In this document: piece by piece, positions 19,410 to 30,380 of the stretch | How positions within the stretch are numbered: the stretch's first letter is position 1 | Layout: each line of letters starts with the position of its first letter | Assembly (NCBI GenBank): GCA_037042185.1 | Contig: JAXQJY010000020.1 | Span: 372,001 to 436,000 of the forward strand | Origin: Sordariomycetes sp. S80-01Y | Taxonomy: Eukaryota > Ascomycota > Sordariomycetes | Direction of reading: 5' to 3' | Length of the DNA: 64,000 nt | Program-made: the position numbers and the translations under genes | Notes under the pieces: generated by a model | The model's input: only the letters and a program-made list of their open reading frames with translations | The model's database searches: none | Told to the model about the DNA's origin: nothing

Positions 19410-22400
19410 ATGGCTGAAGCCGCCGGCCTTGTAGTGGGCATTATGCCTTTGTTGGTTCAGGCGACGAGTCAGATCGATAAACTGAACGAAATCAGAAACA
19501 CGGCAAAGGAAGCCCCGGCAGAGCTGAATTCGTTACTGGAGGAGGTGAATCTTGTTCTTCATTTGCGAGATCGCGCAAAAAGACCCTTACAGCATCTGCA
19601 TGAATATGATGACAAAATTTCCAATCATTTCAGGAAAGGTTGTTCCCAACTTGCGAAAGATCTCGAAGTGCTCAATAAGAAGCTTCAGACCGGGGAACGT
19701 GGTAGGACCCGGAATCCTGCCAAGCTCTTGCGCTTTCGGCACTGGAAAGATGACGCTCAACGCCTACGAGAAACTATTTCCATTATGAAGCTGGACTTTA
19801 TTCTGTGAGTACTGTTATCGAGCGAGCTATGATCGAATCTTGCAACCCTCTCTAGACAAAGGAGTTGCTGATCAAGATCTCAAAGGTTGTGTAGTCTTCC
19901 GATGCATGCTTCATCGGAACATTCGAGATCCGCGACCAGATTCCTTGAATCAAGCACTCAAGTGATTGAAGGTGAGATCATTCAATACGAGAATAAGGAT
20001 CTCGACCAAAGTGCCTTGCAAGACACAACGACCACAGCTTCCAACTCGCCCCCCTATCGTCGAAGTCTCAGAAGAGAACATATCTCTTCACGGAGAGGCA
20101 TAGTTCGACGTCGGCAAGCTTGTGCGTCGATGTCCTGCCCATGTGCCTGTCACCGTATTGTAGCAACCTCGAAACGGTTTTGGACGATCGAGTACACTCC
20201 GCTCGCGGTTCTCCTGCAGAGCTGCGATACAGGTGCTTGCACAGCCACCAAATATGGGTTCAACTTCCGAATCGCACTCTCACAGTTAGGAATCAAACGT
20301 GCTGTAGTCGCACAGTATCAGATTCTATCAGCGTCTGACGGCTATTCTATTCGTTCAGCACTTCAGATAGAACACGTCGTGCCCTACACGTCACCGGGGT
20401 TTGAGGCTATATGGAGAGTTCAAACCCATCAGATCTCCCTCGAGGAAGCTCAGCGCACACTCGTACAGTTGTTTCGATCTGATCCAGTGGCATTTCGAGA
20501 GCACGTAAACCCAGGCGGGGTTTCTTATATTGAGGTATCTACTCATATTGTTCATGTAAGCTTTCAGAGTTTTGACTGTTGCGTAGAGCATATTGGAAGT
20601 CATACCAGGAATAGGAGCTCTGAAAACTACTGAAGCGCTTCTCAAGCTTTTTGTGCATGAATTTGGCATGACGCGCGGGATCGAAAATTCGCGGTAAGGG
20701 CCCTGGGGCGAGACTGACGTTGCCCAATATAGATCAAGACCACTAATTACGATGCAACAAAAGCTTCCTCGTCAAATGCGCCCAATGGATTGGTGAAGGC
20801 CCCCATTTATCTTTGCTTGACATTCTTCAGGATCTGGGCATCGACATGCCCGAGGTTGACAGTAACAGCTGGCCATTGCCTTGTTCACCCAACTGGATCT
20901 CCGAAAGCTATACGCCGGACCCCTTCTTTATAGAGTACCTGCGTATGCTATGCGACGGTAATCAAGGTAATTGGCTGTTTCCTCCATGGGGGCTTATCTT
21001 TCTAACCATCCGTTTCCTAGGATTCGCAGGAATGACACCACTCCACGAAGCTATCCTAGCTCGTGATGCTACGTCTTTTGAGCGATGGTTGACTCGAGCC
21101 CAACATGATGAGAAGAATGCCCTTGGACAGACTCCAACCCATCTCGCCGTATCAAGACCGCAGTTTTTGAATGCACTCATTCGAAAAGGTCACGACGCAA
21201 ATGCTATCGACAACCATGGCATAACACCCGTCATGTACGCCGCAGCAACAAACCAACGTGATGCCTTGAGTATTTTGATACGATCTGGTGCCGACCTCTC
21301 AAGTTTTTGCAGTCTAAACAAGCGTGATTTCTTAGCATACGCCGTTGCCCGAGGCAACTGGAAACTCATACTCGATTCACTCCAGGATATCGAAGCCACT
21401 TCAGGAGCACGATTCGCTGAATTGGCGGCCCAATTTACCACGGTTCACTTTCTTCTGGAGAGACTGTTTGTGTCGTACCTTGCGGGACTGGACACCGATG
21501 ACCTTTTGGATCAGCTTTTGGTGAAATGCGGCTCAGTCAATTTCCTATATAATGGCCGGACCGAACGCTCCAACAACAACTGCTTGATGCACGCTGTCAA
21601 CACGGCCACCGAGGTCGAGATCATACTCAAGCACGGCTTTGCGCTCATTAATCACACGAACAGCTCAGGTCAGCACCCTTTGATTCGAGCTGTCAGGCGG
21701 AGCAATGGTGAAGTAGTCCGAAGTTTCATTGCAGCTGGAGCCGACGTTAACCTAAAAGACATGTGGGACAAAACGTCGCTATACTACAACTTTGCAGCCT
21801 TGCGGCGGAACCTCAACGATCCTTCCGACATGCACATACCCATTTTGCATACGCTTCTATCTCACGATGCGAACACACTATCTCGGGACAAGTGCAGATG
21901 TCCATGTTCCCCGGGCGGATGTCTTCCAACCGCTCCACTCGCACACTTAGCCTCCGCCTACTCATCATGGGGGCAGATGAACCTACCTGTCTGGTCTCTG
22001 GAGGTGCTCAATACCCTTGAAGAGTTTCGTGGTCAAGGCGAGGCGAAAGTCGTTCTCCTGTCGCTTATCAGAAAAGCGACTTTTGATGAATTCGACATGA
22101 CACACATCTGTTGCCAACGGCAGACTCCTTCCTCGTGGTGGGGGCCTTCAGGAAGCCAACCGGAGCCTATTTCGGATGATGATATCGACGAAATCCTGGA
22201 CGAGGAATCGGAATTTATCGACCTTTTGGAGGAGTCAATGAATCACTATGTCGCGAGAAGCTTCGATGAATTAGTCGAGGATTGGGGGCGATTGATAAGG
22301 AAATCGCTCACCGTCGAAATCAACAAAGCCAATGACCGCAATAAAGACATCCAAAAACAATGTCAAGTGGTAAGTACGATTCCATATAGCGAACGCCATT

Positions 22401-22671
22401 AGAAAACTAATATCTCAAGTCTCGGCAAGGGTACCACGTAGATCGGAAGAAAGACCAGTTCTCCTGCATGGTGGCTCTGCCACGATGTACAAAAACCCCA
22501 ATTGCCGCAGCTACGCAGAATGTGCAAGAGTACATTGGATGGGTCGAGCGCCGAGGTTCCGAACAAGATGCAACACCGCTGGTCGGGATCAACAAAGACG
22601 AGTGGTACATCAGAAGGCAACGGCGAATATACCAGCTGACAAAGCAACTCGAGCTACCGATCTCTATTTGA
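19410..22671 (+). CDS. Fungal_N-domain ankyrin-repeat protein
   Basis: Six exons: 19410-19804, 19877-20534, 20587-20693, 20764-20966, 21021-22369, 22420-22671. They encode 987 residues in frame. The N-terminus (MAEAAGLVVGIMPLLVQATSQ...) is the helical Fungal_N-type domain found at the start of many fungal NLR and ankyrin proteins. A CPCxCH motif near residue 219 and the following region match the middle segment of that protein class. Ankyrin repeats begin near residue 458 (GMTPLHEAI) and continue to about residue 700 (GQTPTHLAV, GITPVMYAA, GQHPLIRAV). A Cys-rich insert (CRCPCSPGGC) follows, then an acidic stretch and a C-terminal helical tail in the last exon. The fourth intron is 54 bp, a multiple of three, so its retention would only add 18 hydrophobic residues. 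No NACHT or NB-ARC domain is present. A signalling or scaffold role is inferred. Confidence 0.85.
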
Positions 22672-23413
22672 ATATTGAGATCACCTTTGCAGGAAAATAG
22701 ACATCTGCATCAAGACCAATGGGTCCTGAGTCTCATGGAAGGTCGCCTCAGGTTCTTCAAAGGTGCCGCAAGGTCTACAAAGTTGAGGAGTCCTGGGCGT
22801 GATTTGTTATCAGGCGTACCACCTCTTTACGTGGCACTTCATTCATTGCAAAGGCAGGAGACACAGGTGATGGCGGGAATTCTTAACCGCCATATGCTTA
22901 GGTGTGGTTGATTTTACTCCAGTGCTAGCACAGTTTCACACCTCGCGGGGTCTGTACGCAGTCATCCACCGTCCTATGCGAGATCTAGCGCCCAATAGGC
23001 TCCGGTATGTCTTTGCGAGGCTTTTCGGTCAGAAAACGGAGCGAGAAATGAGCAACAACGACAATTGCAGCTTATGTTAGTCTGTTTCAGTAGCACAAAT
23101 ATGAAGATTTCCAGTTACGTTCAGAACGAGCAGCGCTATGGCTGTGCTATGACGGATGCCCTGCCGGGAAAACCGGCCCCGAAGTCGTGCAGTCCATCAG
23201 TTGCGTTGATAAGATGTCCGAATGAGCCGCGTAATTAGGATTACAGTCCCTGAGTGTGTGGCATTTGCAGGGGTCACTGTGTCGCGTGGCAGAGAGACTC
23301 CGCCGGACCCTGCTTCGTAATCAAGAGCAGGAAATAAGGCTGACACATTCCAGGAAAACGGTCGACTCCAGTCAATTGCGCATCTGTCACCATCATACGT
23401 GATTACGGACAGT
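22672..23413. other. Intergenic stretch
   Basis: About 740 bp between two genes on the same strand; no gene recognised. It presumably includes the promoter of the transcription factor gene. Confidence 0.5.
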
Positions 23414-25657
23414 ATGCTCCCTTCGACTAACAATGTCTCGCGGACCGCGGCAGCCCGGCCGAGGCAGAAGCGAATCCAAGTGGCCAAGGCTTGCGACGGG
23501 TGTCGGGCGCAACGCACAAAATGCGACAACAACTACCCGTGCACCAATTGCCGCACCAAAGGCCTACAATGCAGCAACGGCGATGACTCCAGCTTTTCTT
23601 CGCTTGCTCAGGCTCGTCAAGAAGTCGGCAGGCTGCGGTCCCGCGTTCGTGATCTTGAACAGCAGCTGCAATCTCACGGCCAAGGGCTTGCCCACGGCTT
23701 GGTAACACCTCCCAGCCTCAGCTCAGCGCATACTGAAACATCTCCATCGGTGGGATTTCCATTCGAGGAGAAAGTCAGGCCTTGCGAAGGCATCATGCTC
23801 CGCCCTCCGCGGTCACCTAACGACTCATGGTTTGGGCCGTCCTCACTCTACTTCTTCATCAAGCGCCTAGGCGACAGCATGGGTTCTGCTCTGCGCCAGA
23901 CACTCCCCGCGAGCGGGATGCTTCCTGCTAACAGCGGAACCAAGAAGCTCCTCGCAGAACCAGGAGTCGGTTTGGAGCCCAAGGGTCGAGCGCACAGTCA
24001 ACCGGGTTCGTGCACTACTGCCAGTAGTCGTAGCGGCGGAGTGTATCTCAATCCGACGCAAGAGCAGTACTTCGTGGACCTATTCTGGCATTCATATCAC
24101 ACTTCGGTTTTACCCGTTCTCGACGAGGCAGAGTTCAAAGAGCATCATCAGTCGCTGTGGGACGCATCAGCCGGTGGAAGGCGGCCGTCTGCCCTGGTCG
24201 ATATCGTCCTCGCTATATGCATGCAACTCGGCATCTCTAAATTAACACCTGAACAGCAGAAAGGTATTGCGGACAACGCAGACGCCACCATTGCTGGCAG
24301 ATATCACTACCGCCGCTGTCAGGTTCTCCTGTCCCAAGAGACGGAGAGCCCTTCGCTGTCCACACTCCAGACTCATCTGCTCTGCGCCATCTATCTCTGC
24401 GGCGGTTCGTTCCACAACATGGTAGACAGTGCCGCAGGTCAGGCCGTGCGGACGGCGTATATGCTTGGACTGCATTTAGAGCCGCCGGCCAGTCTGCCCC
24501 ACAAGGAAGCGGAGAAGCGAAGACGTCTCTGGTGGGCAACCTACCTCATGGAGACAAAGATTGGACTCAAACTTGGACGGCCATTTCTTCTTCGCGATTC
24601 ATATTCAACGCCCGAATTACCGAGTGATAATTTCGAATCCGCTAGACTCTCTGGCTCTGCCTTTGCCCCCATCGGGGATAATGCGACGTGGCTGAGCTTC
24701 AACAGACACCATACAAAGCTCCACCTTGAGGTCCGGGCGGGCCATACGGCATTCTATGAGCGTAATCCAGGGATGAAAGAAGGCGATACAGTATGCTCAG
24801 ATGCGGGTAAGCTGGAGGGACACGCAAATATCCTTCTTCCGCATGCGCAGCGTTTAGAGAGCTGGGTGGACGATGTGCCCAGCGCCCTTCAGACCAACCG
24901 TCAAAACGGTGGCCGATCACTCTCTACGGATGGCTCAGCACTGGACATAGAGCAATTCGCACCGCTGTGGCTCCAGAGACAACGTCTTCTTCTAGAACTG
25001 GCATATCATAACTTGAGTGCCGCGCTTTTTCGGCCTTTCATATCCTTCACTACCGCACCTGCGCCCAACGGCGTGGCGGAAGAACTCGCCCGGAGGTGCG
25101 CTGCTCATGCCATCGCGTTTACGAAGATGGCGCACGATGTGCTCTCTACTACTTCTATCCTGGATGGCTGGCATGAGACATTCCACTGGCAATGGAATAC
25201 TGCCGTGACATTGGTAGGCTTTCTGCTGGCCTATCCGCGGTCAGACTTAGCACAGCAAGTCAGAGAGACCGTCGATCTAGCTTTGGCCGTCATTGACATC
25301 TTTGGTGCTAGTTTTGCCGCTGCCACTAGTGCCGCTGCAATCGTGCGCGACCTCTGCTCGAAGGTTGACCTTCTCAGGAAAGCGGGTGACGTTGCATCAA
25401 CGCAGGCCGAACGGCAGCTCACAGCTACGGATGTGGACCCTGCCACGGGCTTCCAGGATTTGTTCGGACAGCCCATGGCGACTGATTATGATTTCCAGAT
25501 GTCGGATCCGTCATTTTCCTTCGACATGACAAATGGCTATGGACAGAATCTGTTTGACATGGCGCTTGCTGTGGACTTCTGGGACGAGTTGGACACTCTC
25601 TGGCCAGTCCCTAATACGTTGTTTCCCGAACAACAAGTGACTGAAGCATATTCGTAA
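23414..25657 (+). CDS. Zn2Cys6 (GAL4-type) transcription factor
   Basis: A single-exon ORF of 747 residues from the ATG at 23414. The binuclear zinc cluster is Cys27-x2-Cys30-x6-Cys37-x5-Cys43-x2-Cys46-x6-Cys53, preceded by a basic segment (RPRQKRIQVAKACDGC). A short leucine-type coiled coil for dimerisation follows (about residues 70-90). The fungal-specific transcription factor domain occupies about residues 205-520, including the characteristic LWWATYLMETKIGLKLGRP segment. The acidic, aromatic C-terminus could activate transcription. It therefore acts in the nucleus on CGG-type sites. The regulated pathway is unknown. The next gene downstream (Hsp31/DJ-1 type) has unusual repeated palindromes in its promoter, but a direct link is speculation. 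Confidence 0.95.
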   Translation: MLPSTNNVSRTAAARPRQKRIQVAKACDGCRAQRTKCDNNYPCTNCRTKGLQCSNGDDSSFSSLAQARQEVGRLRSRVRDLEQQLQSHGQGLAHGLVTPPSLSSAHTETSPSVGFPFEEKVRPCEGIMLRPPRSPNDSWFGPSSLYFFIKRLGDSMGSALRQTLPASGMLPANSGTKKLLAEPGVGLEPKGRAHSQPGSCTTASSRSGGVYLNPTQEQYFVDLFWHSYHTSVLPVLDEAEFKEHHQSLWDASAGGRRPSALVDIVLAICMQLGISKLTPEQQKGIADNADATIAGRYHYRRCQVLLSQETESPSLSTLQTHLLCAIYLCGGSFHNMVDSAAGQAVRTAYMLGLHLEPPASLPHKEAEKRRRLWWATYLMETKIGLKLGRPFLLRDSYSTPELPSDNFESARLSGSAFAPIGDNATWLSFNRHHTKLHLEVRAGHTAFYERNPGMKEGDTVCSDAGKLEGHANILLPHAQRLESWVDDVPSALQTNRQNGGRSLSTDGSALDIEQFAPLWLQRQRLLLELAYHNLSAALFRPFISFTTAPAPNGVAEELARRCAAHAIAFTKMAHDVLSTTSILDGWHETFHWQWNTAVTLVGFLLAYPRSDLAQQVRETVDLALAVIDIFGASFAAATSAAAIVRDLCSKVDLLRKAGDVASTQAERQLTATDVDPATGFQDLFGQPMATDYDFQMSDPSFSFDMTNGYGQNLFDMALAVDFWDELDTLWPVPNTLFPEQQVTEAYS

Positions 25658-25964
25658 TCTGCGTTCCGGGGGCTTTTGTCCGCAGTTGGCTATTTTCATG
25701 GAAGACGAATTTTAAATGAACGTGACCAAACTGCAACTCGAGGCGATCATCTGCCATACCGCGAAAGCGACACGATAATTGAGAATATTGCGATTCGATA
25801 GAGTCGTTTCTTAGTAGATGTTGTCTTTGTCACGTTGACTATTTGATCATGGTACTATGCTCGGGCACTGTCTGGTGTGAAATCACCCCCGCTCCATGCA
25901 CTCTCACCCTGGTTACTACAAGATGTTCTTGATTTACAGATCTTGACTTTGACATGCCCGTCAT

Positions 25965-26149
25965 CCAGTAGGAGTAACTCATCTGATAAACATGGTAAGT
26001 AACCATAAGCCAATAGGAGTCACTCCCCAGCTTTCACATAGCGTATTTCAACCAATGGGAGTAACTCATCACTCGGTTTCGCGCCAATGGGAGTGGCTCC
26101 TGGGATCAGTGGGGGGGCGTCCAACACCGAGCCAGTAGGAGCGACTCCC
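25965..26149 (+). promoter_or_regulatory. Five copies of a CCAAT-joined palindrome (CCARTRGGAGTNACTC)
   Basis: Copies start at 25965, 26010, 26052, 26084 and 26132. Each is CCA(A/G)T(A/G)GGAG followed by a three-base centre and CTC(C/A). The half-sites GGAGT and ACTCC form a dyad, best preserved in GGAGTCACTCC at 26016. Three copies contain a perfect CCAAT. Spacing of 32-48 bp is fairly regular. They lie 300-490 bp upstream of the DJ-1-type gene and look like a regulatory array. Confidence 0.65.
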
Positions 26150-26267
26150 ACCAGCGGCGACGGCTGACTTTCTGTAAGTCGTAATGGCTCACTGCATATG
26201 ACAATGTCGGAGACCAAGACCAAGACATGAGCCGCATTGCCGTACGAGGGCTCACCATCTCAGAGTG

Positions 26268-26275
26268 TATAAATA
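26268..26275 (+). promoter_or_regulatory. TATA box of the DJ-1/Hsp31-type gene
   Basis: TATAAATA in the context GAGTGTATAAATAAGACC, 175 bp upstream of the ATG at 26450, followed by a CA-rich leader typical of well-expressed fungal genes. Confidence 0.65.
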
Positions 26276-26449
26276 AGACCTCAAGAACGAACATAATCGA
26301 AACTGTCTCTCCTCATCAAATCACACTCAACAATTCACTCTCCAACAGCTCAATCTCAGCAATCAACAAACAACCACAATTCTCCATCACTCTCACAACA
26401 TTCTCACCAAATCCAATCTATCTACATACCCTCACACTCAAACTTCACC

Positions 26450-27234
26450 ATGTCTCCTCCCCGCCGCGCCCTCATCAGCATCACCTCCGCCTCAGCCTCC
26501 CTCTTTGACGGCAACGAAACAACCGGTCTCTTCATCAGCGAGGCCCTCCACCCCTACAATGTCCTCCGTGCCGCCGGCTTTGAGGTCGACCTTGCCTCCG
26601 AGACCGGCACCTACACCCCGGACTGGCTTTCCCAGCAGCCCGACTTCCTTAACGGCGCCGACAAGCAGACCTGGGACGACCTGAACAGCGAGTTCCGCCA
26701 GAAGCTCGATCACATGCCCAAGGCCTCTGAGCTGGACGGTAGCAAGTATGGCCTCTTCTATGCTTCGGCTGGCCATGCTGCTCTGATCGACTATCCCACT
26801 GCCAGCGCGCTGCAGAAGATTGCCTCGCAGGTCTGGGCCAACGGCGGCGTTGTCTCTTCTGTTTGTCACGGACCGGCCATCTTCGCCAATGTGATTGATC
26901 AGGCTACGGGCAAGCCCCTGATTGAGGGAAAGACTCTCACAGGTTTCACGACTGAGGCGGAGAATGACATGAAGATCATGGCTGAGCTCCGCAGCTGGAA
27001 CTCCGAGCTGGTTGAGGAGCTGGCTGCTCGTCTGGGTGCCACTTGTAAGTGTACCAGGCTTTTCGAAGCTTCCTCTTATTTCCAAACGTGACGCTAATTT
27101 CCTCTGCAGACAAGCGCTCTTCCGGTGTCTGGGATGATTTCCACGTCGTTGACGGGCGCCTGGTCACAGGCCAGAACCCGGCCAGCGCGGCTTCGACTGC
27201 CACCGCTGCGGTGGAGGTCTTCGAGAAGCTATGA
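26450..27234 (+). CDS. DJ-1/PfpI-family protein, Hsp31 / glyoxalase III type
   Basis: Two exons (26450-27044, 27110-27234) with a 65-bp intron give 239 residues. The fold hallmarks of the Hsp31/DJ-1 superfamily are present: Glu31 in LFISEAL, the GHAALIDYP loop (residues 109-116) and the nucleophile elbow SSVCHGPAIF with Cys139 and His140. The C-terminal exon supplies VVDGRLVTGQNPASA, the usual end of this class. Members of this group convert methylglyoxal to D-lactate without glutathione and act as cytosolic stress proteins. Strong codon bias (many C-ending codons), a good TATA box and the upstream palindrome array suggest inducible, high expression. Confidence 0.92.
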
Positions 27235-27987
27235 GCAAGAAACGTTTAGGGATAGATTAGGACTCGATTATTTACTATGAAGGGTAATAGCTGGTAGAAT
27301 GCGAATAGAATTTATTTCCTTTATTATACAAATCAATCCCTAGGGGCATCAGCTCCTGGCGCGTAACTGATCGTCCCAATCTGCACACCTGAACATAGTT
27401 CTCCACATTTAAAACAGACATCGCAATGTCGTTTGCTAGCGAATGCGCTGCTCACTTGCGAGAATCCGCCCCTAAATTAGCTTGGCCAATGACGCTCCAG
27501 CACCTCAACGTGACAGTCACGGGCCTCCAGCCGAGCGAAGCTCCCCCCCAGGCGTGTTTAGAAACGTTTTATCCACTGCTTTGTGCTTGCTACCTGAAGC
27601 CCCAGCACCGCCATTTCTTGAACTAAAGTGCCGCGTCGGGGAATTTCCGCGTAAGGAGTTGACCGGGCACCCGAGCCAATGTGAGGGATGGTTCAGTGGC
27701 GAAAAATTGGGGGCCATGAGGCTGAATGGGCTGAACTGACGTCAATCGCACCGCCCAGGAGGGGATCATCGTCGCCCAGAGAGGCACAGTTCACGGATGG
27801 AATTGAAGATAAGTCAACTTGGGAAGAAACCTGTATTCCTCGATCCTCAATCAATCAATATTAACAGGATTGTGTTGCACCGTACGCTCGCATATCACCT
27901 GGGCACTAGAACTGTAAGGCAAAATCAGAACACACGCGCGCAGGAGTAGACTTATAACTGCCTATTCATTGATATACGACCATCACA
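27235..27987. other. Intergenic/promoter stretch partly duplicated near 38.7-38.9 kb
   Basis: No gene. From about 27590 it shares short blocks with the region upstream of the paralogous gene at 39135: CCCCAGCAC-GCCATTTCT, GAACTGACGTC, and a GATSATCG-CG-CCAGAGA block, in the same order. Confidence 0.55.
27737..27744 (+). promoter_or_regulatory. CRE-like site TGACGTCA
   Basis: Perfect palindromic TGACGTCA, a bZIP (CREB/ATF1-type) recognition sequence, 250 bp upstream of the 27988 start and conserved with one change in the paralogous promoter (38875). Confidence 0.5.
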
Positions 27988-28671
27988 ATGGCGGCTTCAC
28001 CAGAAAAGCTATACAAGATCCACAAGAAGCCCCTGTCTGGCTACAGAATCAAGCCCAGAACACCAGATTCCCAGGCGTACTCCGTCGAAATCGGGGACCA
28101 CGGCTCCACGCAAGAGCCATTTATGTTCCTTCACGAGGGCACATCTACCAAGGACGTCAAGACCGCAGTCGGCTCAGTACGTCGCTTGCCCGACGAAGCC
28201 GCTTTCGAAGTCGTCCCCAACGGTCTCCAACATGTCAACGATGTGGGATGCCCAACCATGATGAGGAAAACAATGACTATGACTGCGGATCTGGAAGTTG
28301 GCATGTCGGTCGGGAAGCCCCGGGACCTGGCGTGGAGGCCTATCGTTGGACGTGGCGTTGCATGTAAGCTATTGGACACGGCGGACGAAGACACCGTTGT
28401 AGCAAAGTATGAGGAGAGTCCGATATTGGGAAGAGGAGGGACGCTGACGTTGAATGTGGACTGGGGGCTGGATTTCGAGAGGATCGTAATCATGACTGCC
28501 ATCAGCATGTTTGAGAGGACATCGGTCTGGGCCAGGTACCATGCTGCGCGACCCGCCGCGTATGCTGGTTTCCCGACCCATGGTGTGCCCGCTGTGGGTG
28601 TTTTCGCTGGTGGGTTTGGAGGAGGTGGTGGTGGCGGTGATGGAGGCGGCGGAGGTGGAGGGGGCTGCTAA
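27988..28671 (+). CDS. LURP-one/Tubby-like fungal protein, copy 1
   Basis: A single exon of 227 residues. It is clearly paralogous to the protein encoded at 39135-39797. Shared blocks in order are YKIxKKPxS, IKPxTxxSQxYxVxI, PFMFLHEGxSxKDxKxxVGSVRR, EAAFE, LAWRPIVGxG, VVAKYEE and LTxNVDWGLDFExxVI. The succession of short beta strands with a closing amphipathic helix recalls LURP-one-related/Tubby C-terminal-like proteins, whose biochemical role in fungi is unknown. The C-terminal 25 residues are almost only Gly. This Gly-rich tail is longer here than in copy 2. There is no signal peptide. Confidence 0.75.
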   Translation: MAASPEKLYKIHKKPLSGYRIKPRTPDSQAYSVEIGDHGSTQEPFMFLHEGTSTKDVKTAVGSVRRLPDEAAFEVVPNGLQHVNDVGCPTMMRKTMTMTADLEVGMSVGKPRDLAWRPIVGRGVACKLLDTADEDTVVAKYEESPILGRGGTLTLNVDWGLDFERIVIMTAISMFERTSVWARYHAARPAAYAGFPTHGVPAVGVFAGGFGGGGGGGDGGGGGGGGC

Positions 28672-30380
28672 GCCAAATATGAGTCACGATGAAATCTGTA
28701 CAATATGACGAAGAGCGACTATTATTCTTATTACCATCCCTCTGTGGTCCGCAACGTCCCTCACACCTTGACGTGCGGCATGCAAATTTCCGCTCAAATC
28801 AGGCTGTGATAGTGCATCAGAAGCAATATAGAAACTCCACCGCTTTGGGCTACGTTGAGTAAAGTTGTCACAAGAACTTGGCTCTCGTTGAGATCGCTCT
28901 CATTGAGATGGGCCGCTCGCGTTTGGTGACCGACTCATCCCCCCCCCCTGGGCCGTTCACAAGGAGTGTCTGACGAATATTGCAGGATGATGTAGCCTCA
29001 GATAAAGGTCTTGTCTTGAACAGCTTCCCCGAAAGAGACGTGTACACTATGTCCATGTACTGCCGTGTCCCGTGGAGTTGTTCGGAGTGTTGTGTTGGAG
29101 ACCCAAGGGGCGAGCAATTTTGGCGGAGCGTGGCGTTGGAGGTCGTCGGCTCCGGTGCAAGTGCTTATACTGCTATGGGTGTCTTAGAAGCCCCTTGGAT
29201 TAGATTACTAAGGTAATTCCACTGGAATTTATGAGACCCTCTTGGTGTTTGACGTAGTGTGGCAGGGACCACATCCTTTCCGTACATCTCTTTGCAAGAC
29301 GTAACTATGTTAATCAAATCTCCTTAGAAACCAGTACATACGACCACAACCAGCGGAAAATACGGGATCCGTTCCGCTCTTCCATATTCGAGTCACTAAG
29401 GAGCTATTCAAGAACATTTCCTTCTCATCGCTTGGTTTGACACCTCGGTTGACGCCCTCCGTTCGCACTATTTCGCATTACCAACCCATGTCGCCGGCGC
29501 CTCCTTTCCCGCCCTCCTACCGCAGGCGCCCGGCCTCACCATCTTTTTAGGTTAGAGTCCTTTCTTTCCGGCTAATCCTTTCCAAAGGCTCTGAGATCCT
29601 TAATTCAAGCCATGGCAAGCACAAAGCCTGTCGCGCCCTCGTGATCGGGATCGGGACTAAAAACAAGAGGAACACTTTCGATTATAAGCTGTCGCACTAA
29701 GCGACAGATCACAACTTGGATAGTAAAAGACTCTTATTCACTATCTAACGTGTGACTAGAAGCTGGCCTATAGCCATCTCATATCTCTAGCTTTCCAGGA
29801 CACCCACCCAGTATATCTCTTCTGCCTACTTCCGTATATGTGCTATTGAGCGACCGTGACATTTGGCCAGCACCGGGTCATGTAGACAGCTGATTATTGG
29901 TTGAGCTGTGACATACAATTGGTTCTCTGGGGGTTGATCCGTGTGGCTGTTTAGTTACGAAGCACGTTACATCGAATCAATGATACTGGCCTCGCTGGGC
30001 TGTAGAATTGCAGCTCTACAATTACTACGTGCGCAAAGAGAGGAAGTGTTCTCCCCCCCTAAGTGATTGGCGGCTACCCTGCCGGAGATTGCGTCAATCT
30101 GCCAATTCCCGGCGCTCGATTCCCGGCGCTCGCCCTGGTCTTTCTATTTCTACTTGACCAATTGTTAAAACATGCCGTATCACAGAACATCTTACATAGA
30201 CGCCGTGCAAATAGCGTCCGACGGGAGGCGCCTATAAACATTGGTGCCCCGTGGCCCGGTGAAAGAAAAGAGAGGTACCACGCATCGAATCACGTAAGCA
30301 GTATTTTTCTTGTCATGCCCCTTATTTAGCACATGCGTCATTTACGAATGGACGCTTCTATGCACGCTGTTACCGGCTGA
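28672..30380. other. Gene-poor stretch, possible repeat debris
   Basis: About 1.7 kb with a C-run (28940-28949) and no ORF that resembles a protein family. Parts around 29.7-29.9 kb have the look of old repeat sequence, but no terminal repeats could be defined. Confidence 0.4.

Noticed and set aside
29690-29900. Sequence reminiscent of an old long terminal repeat
   Set aside because: No paired terminal repeats, internal coding region or target duplication could be recognised, so no element is called.
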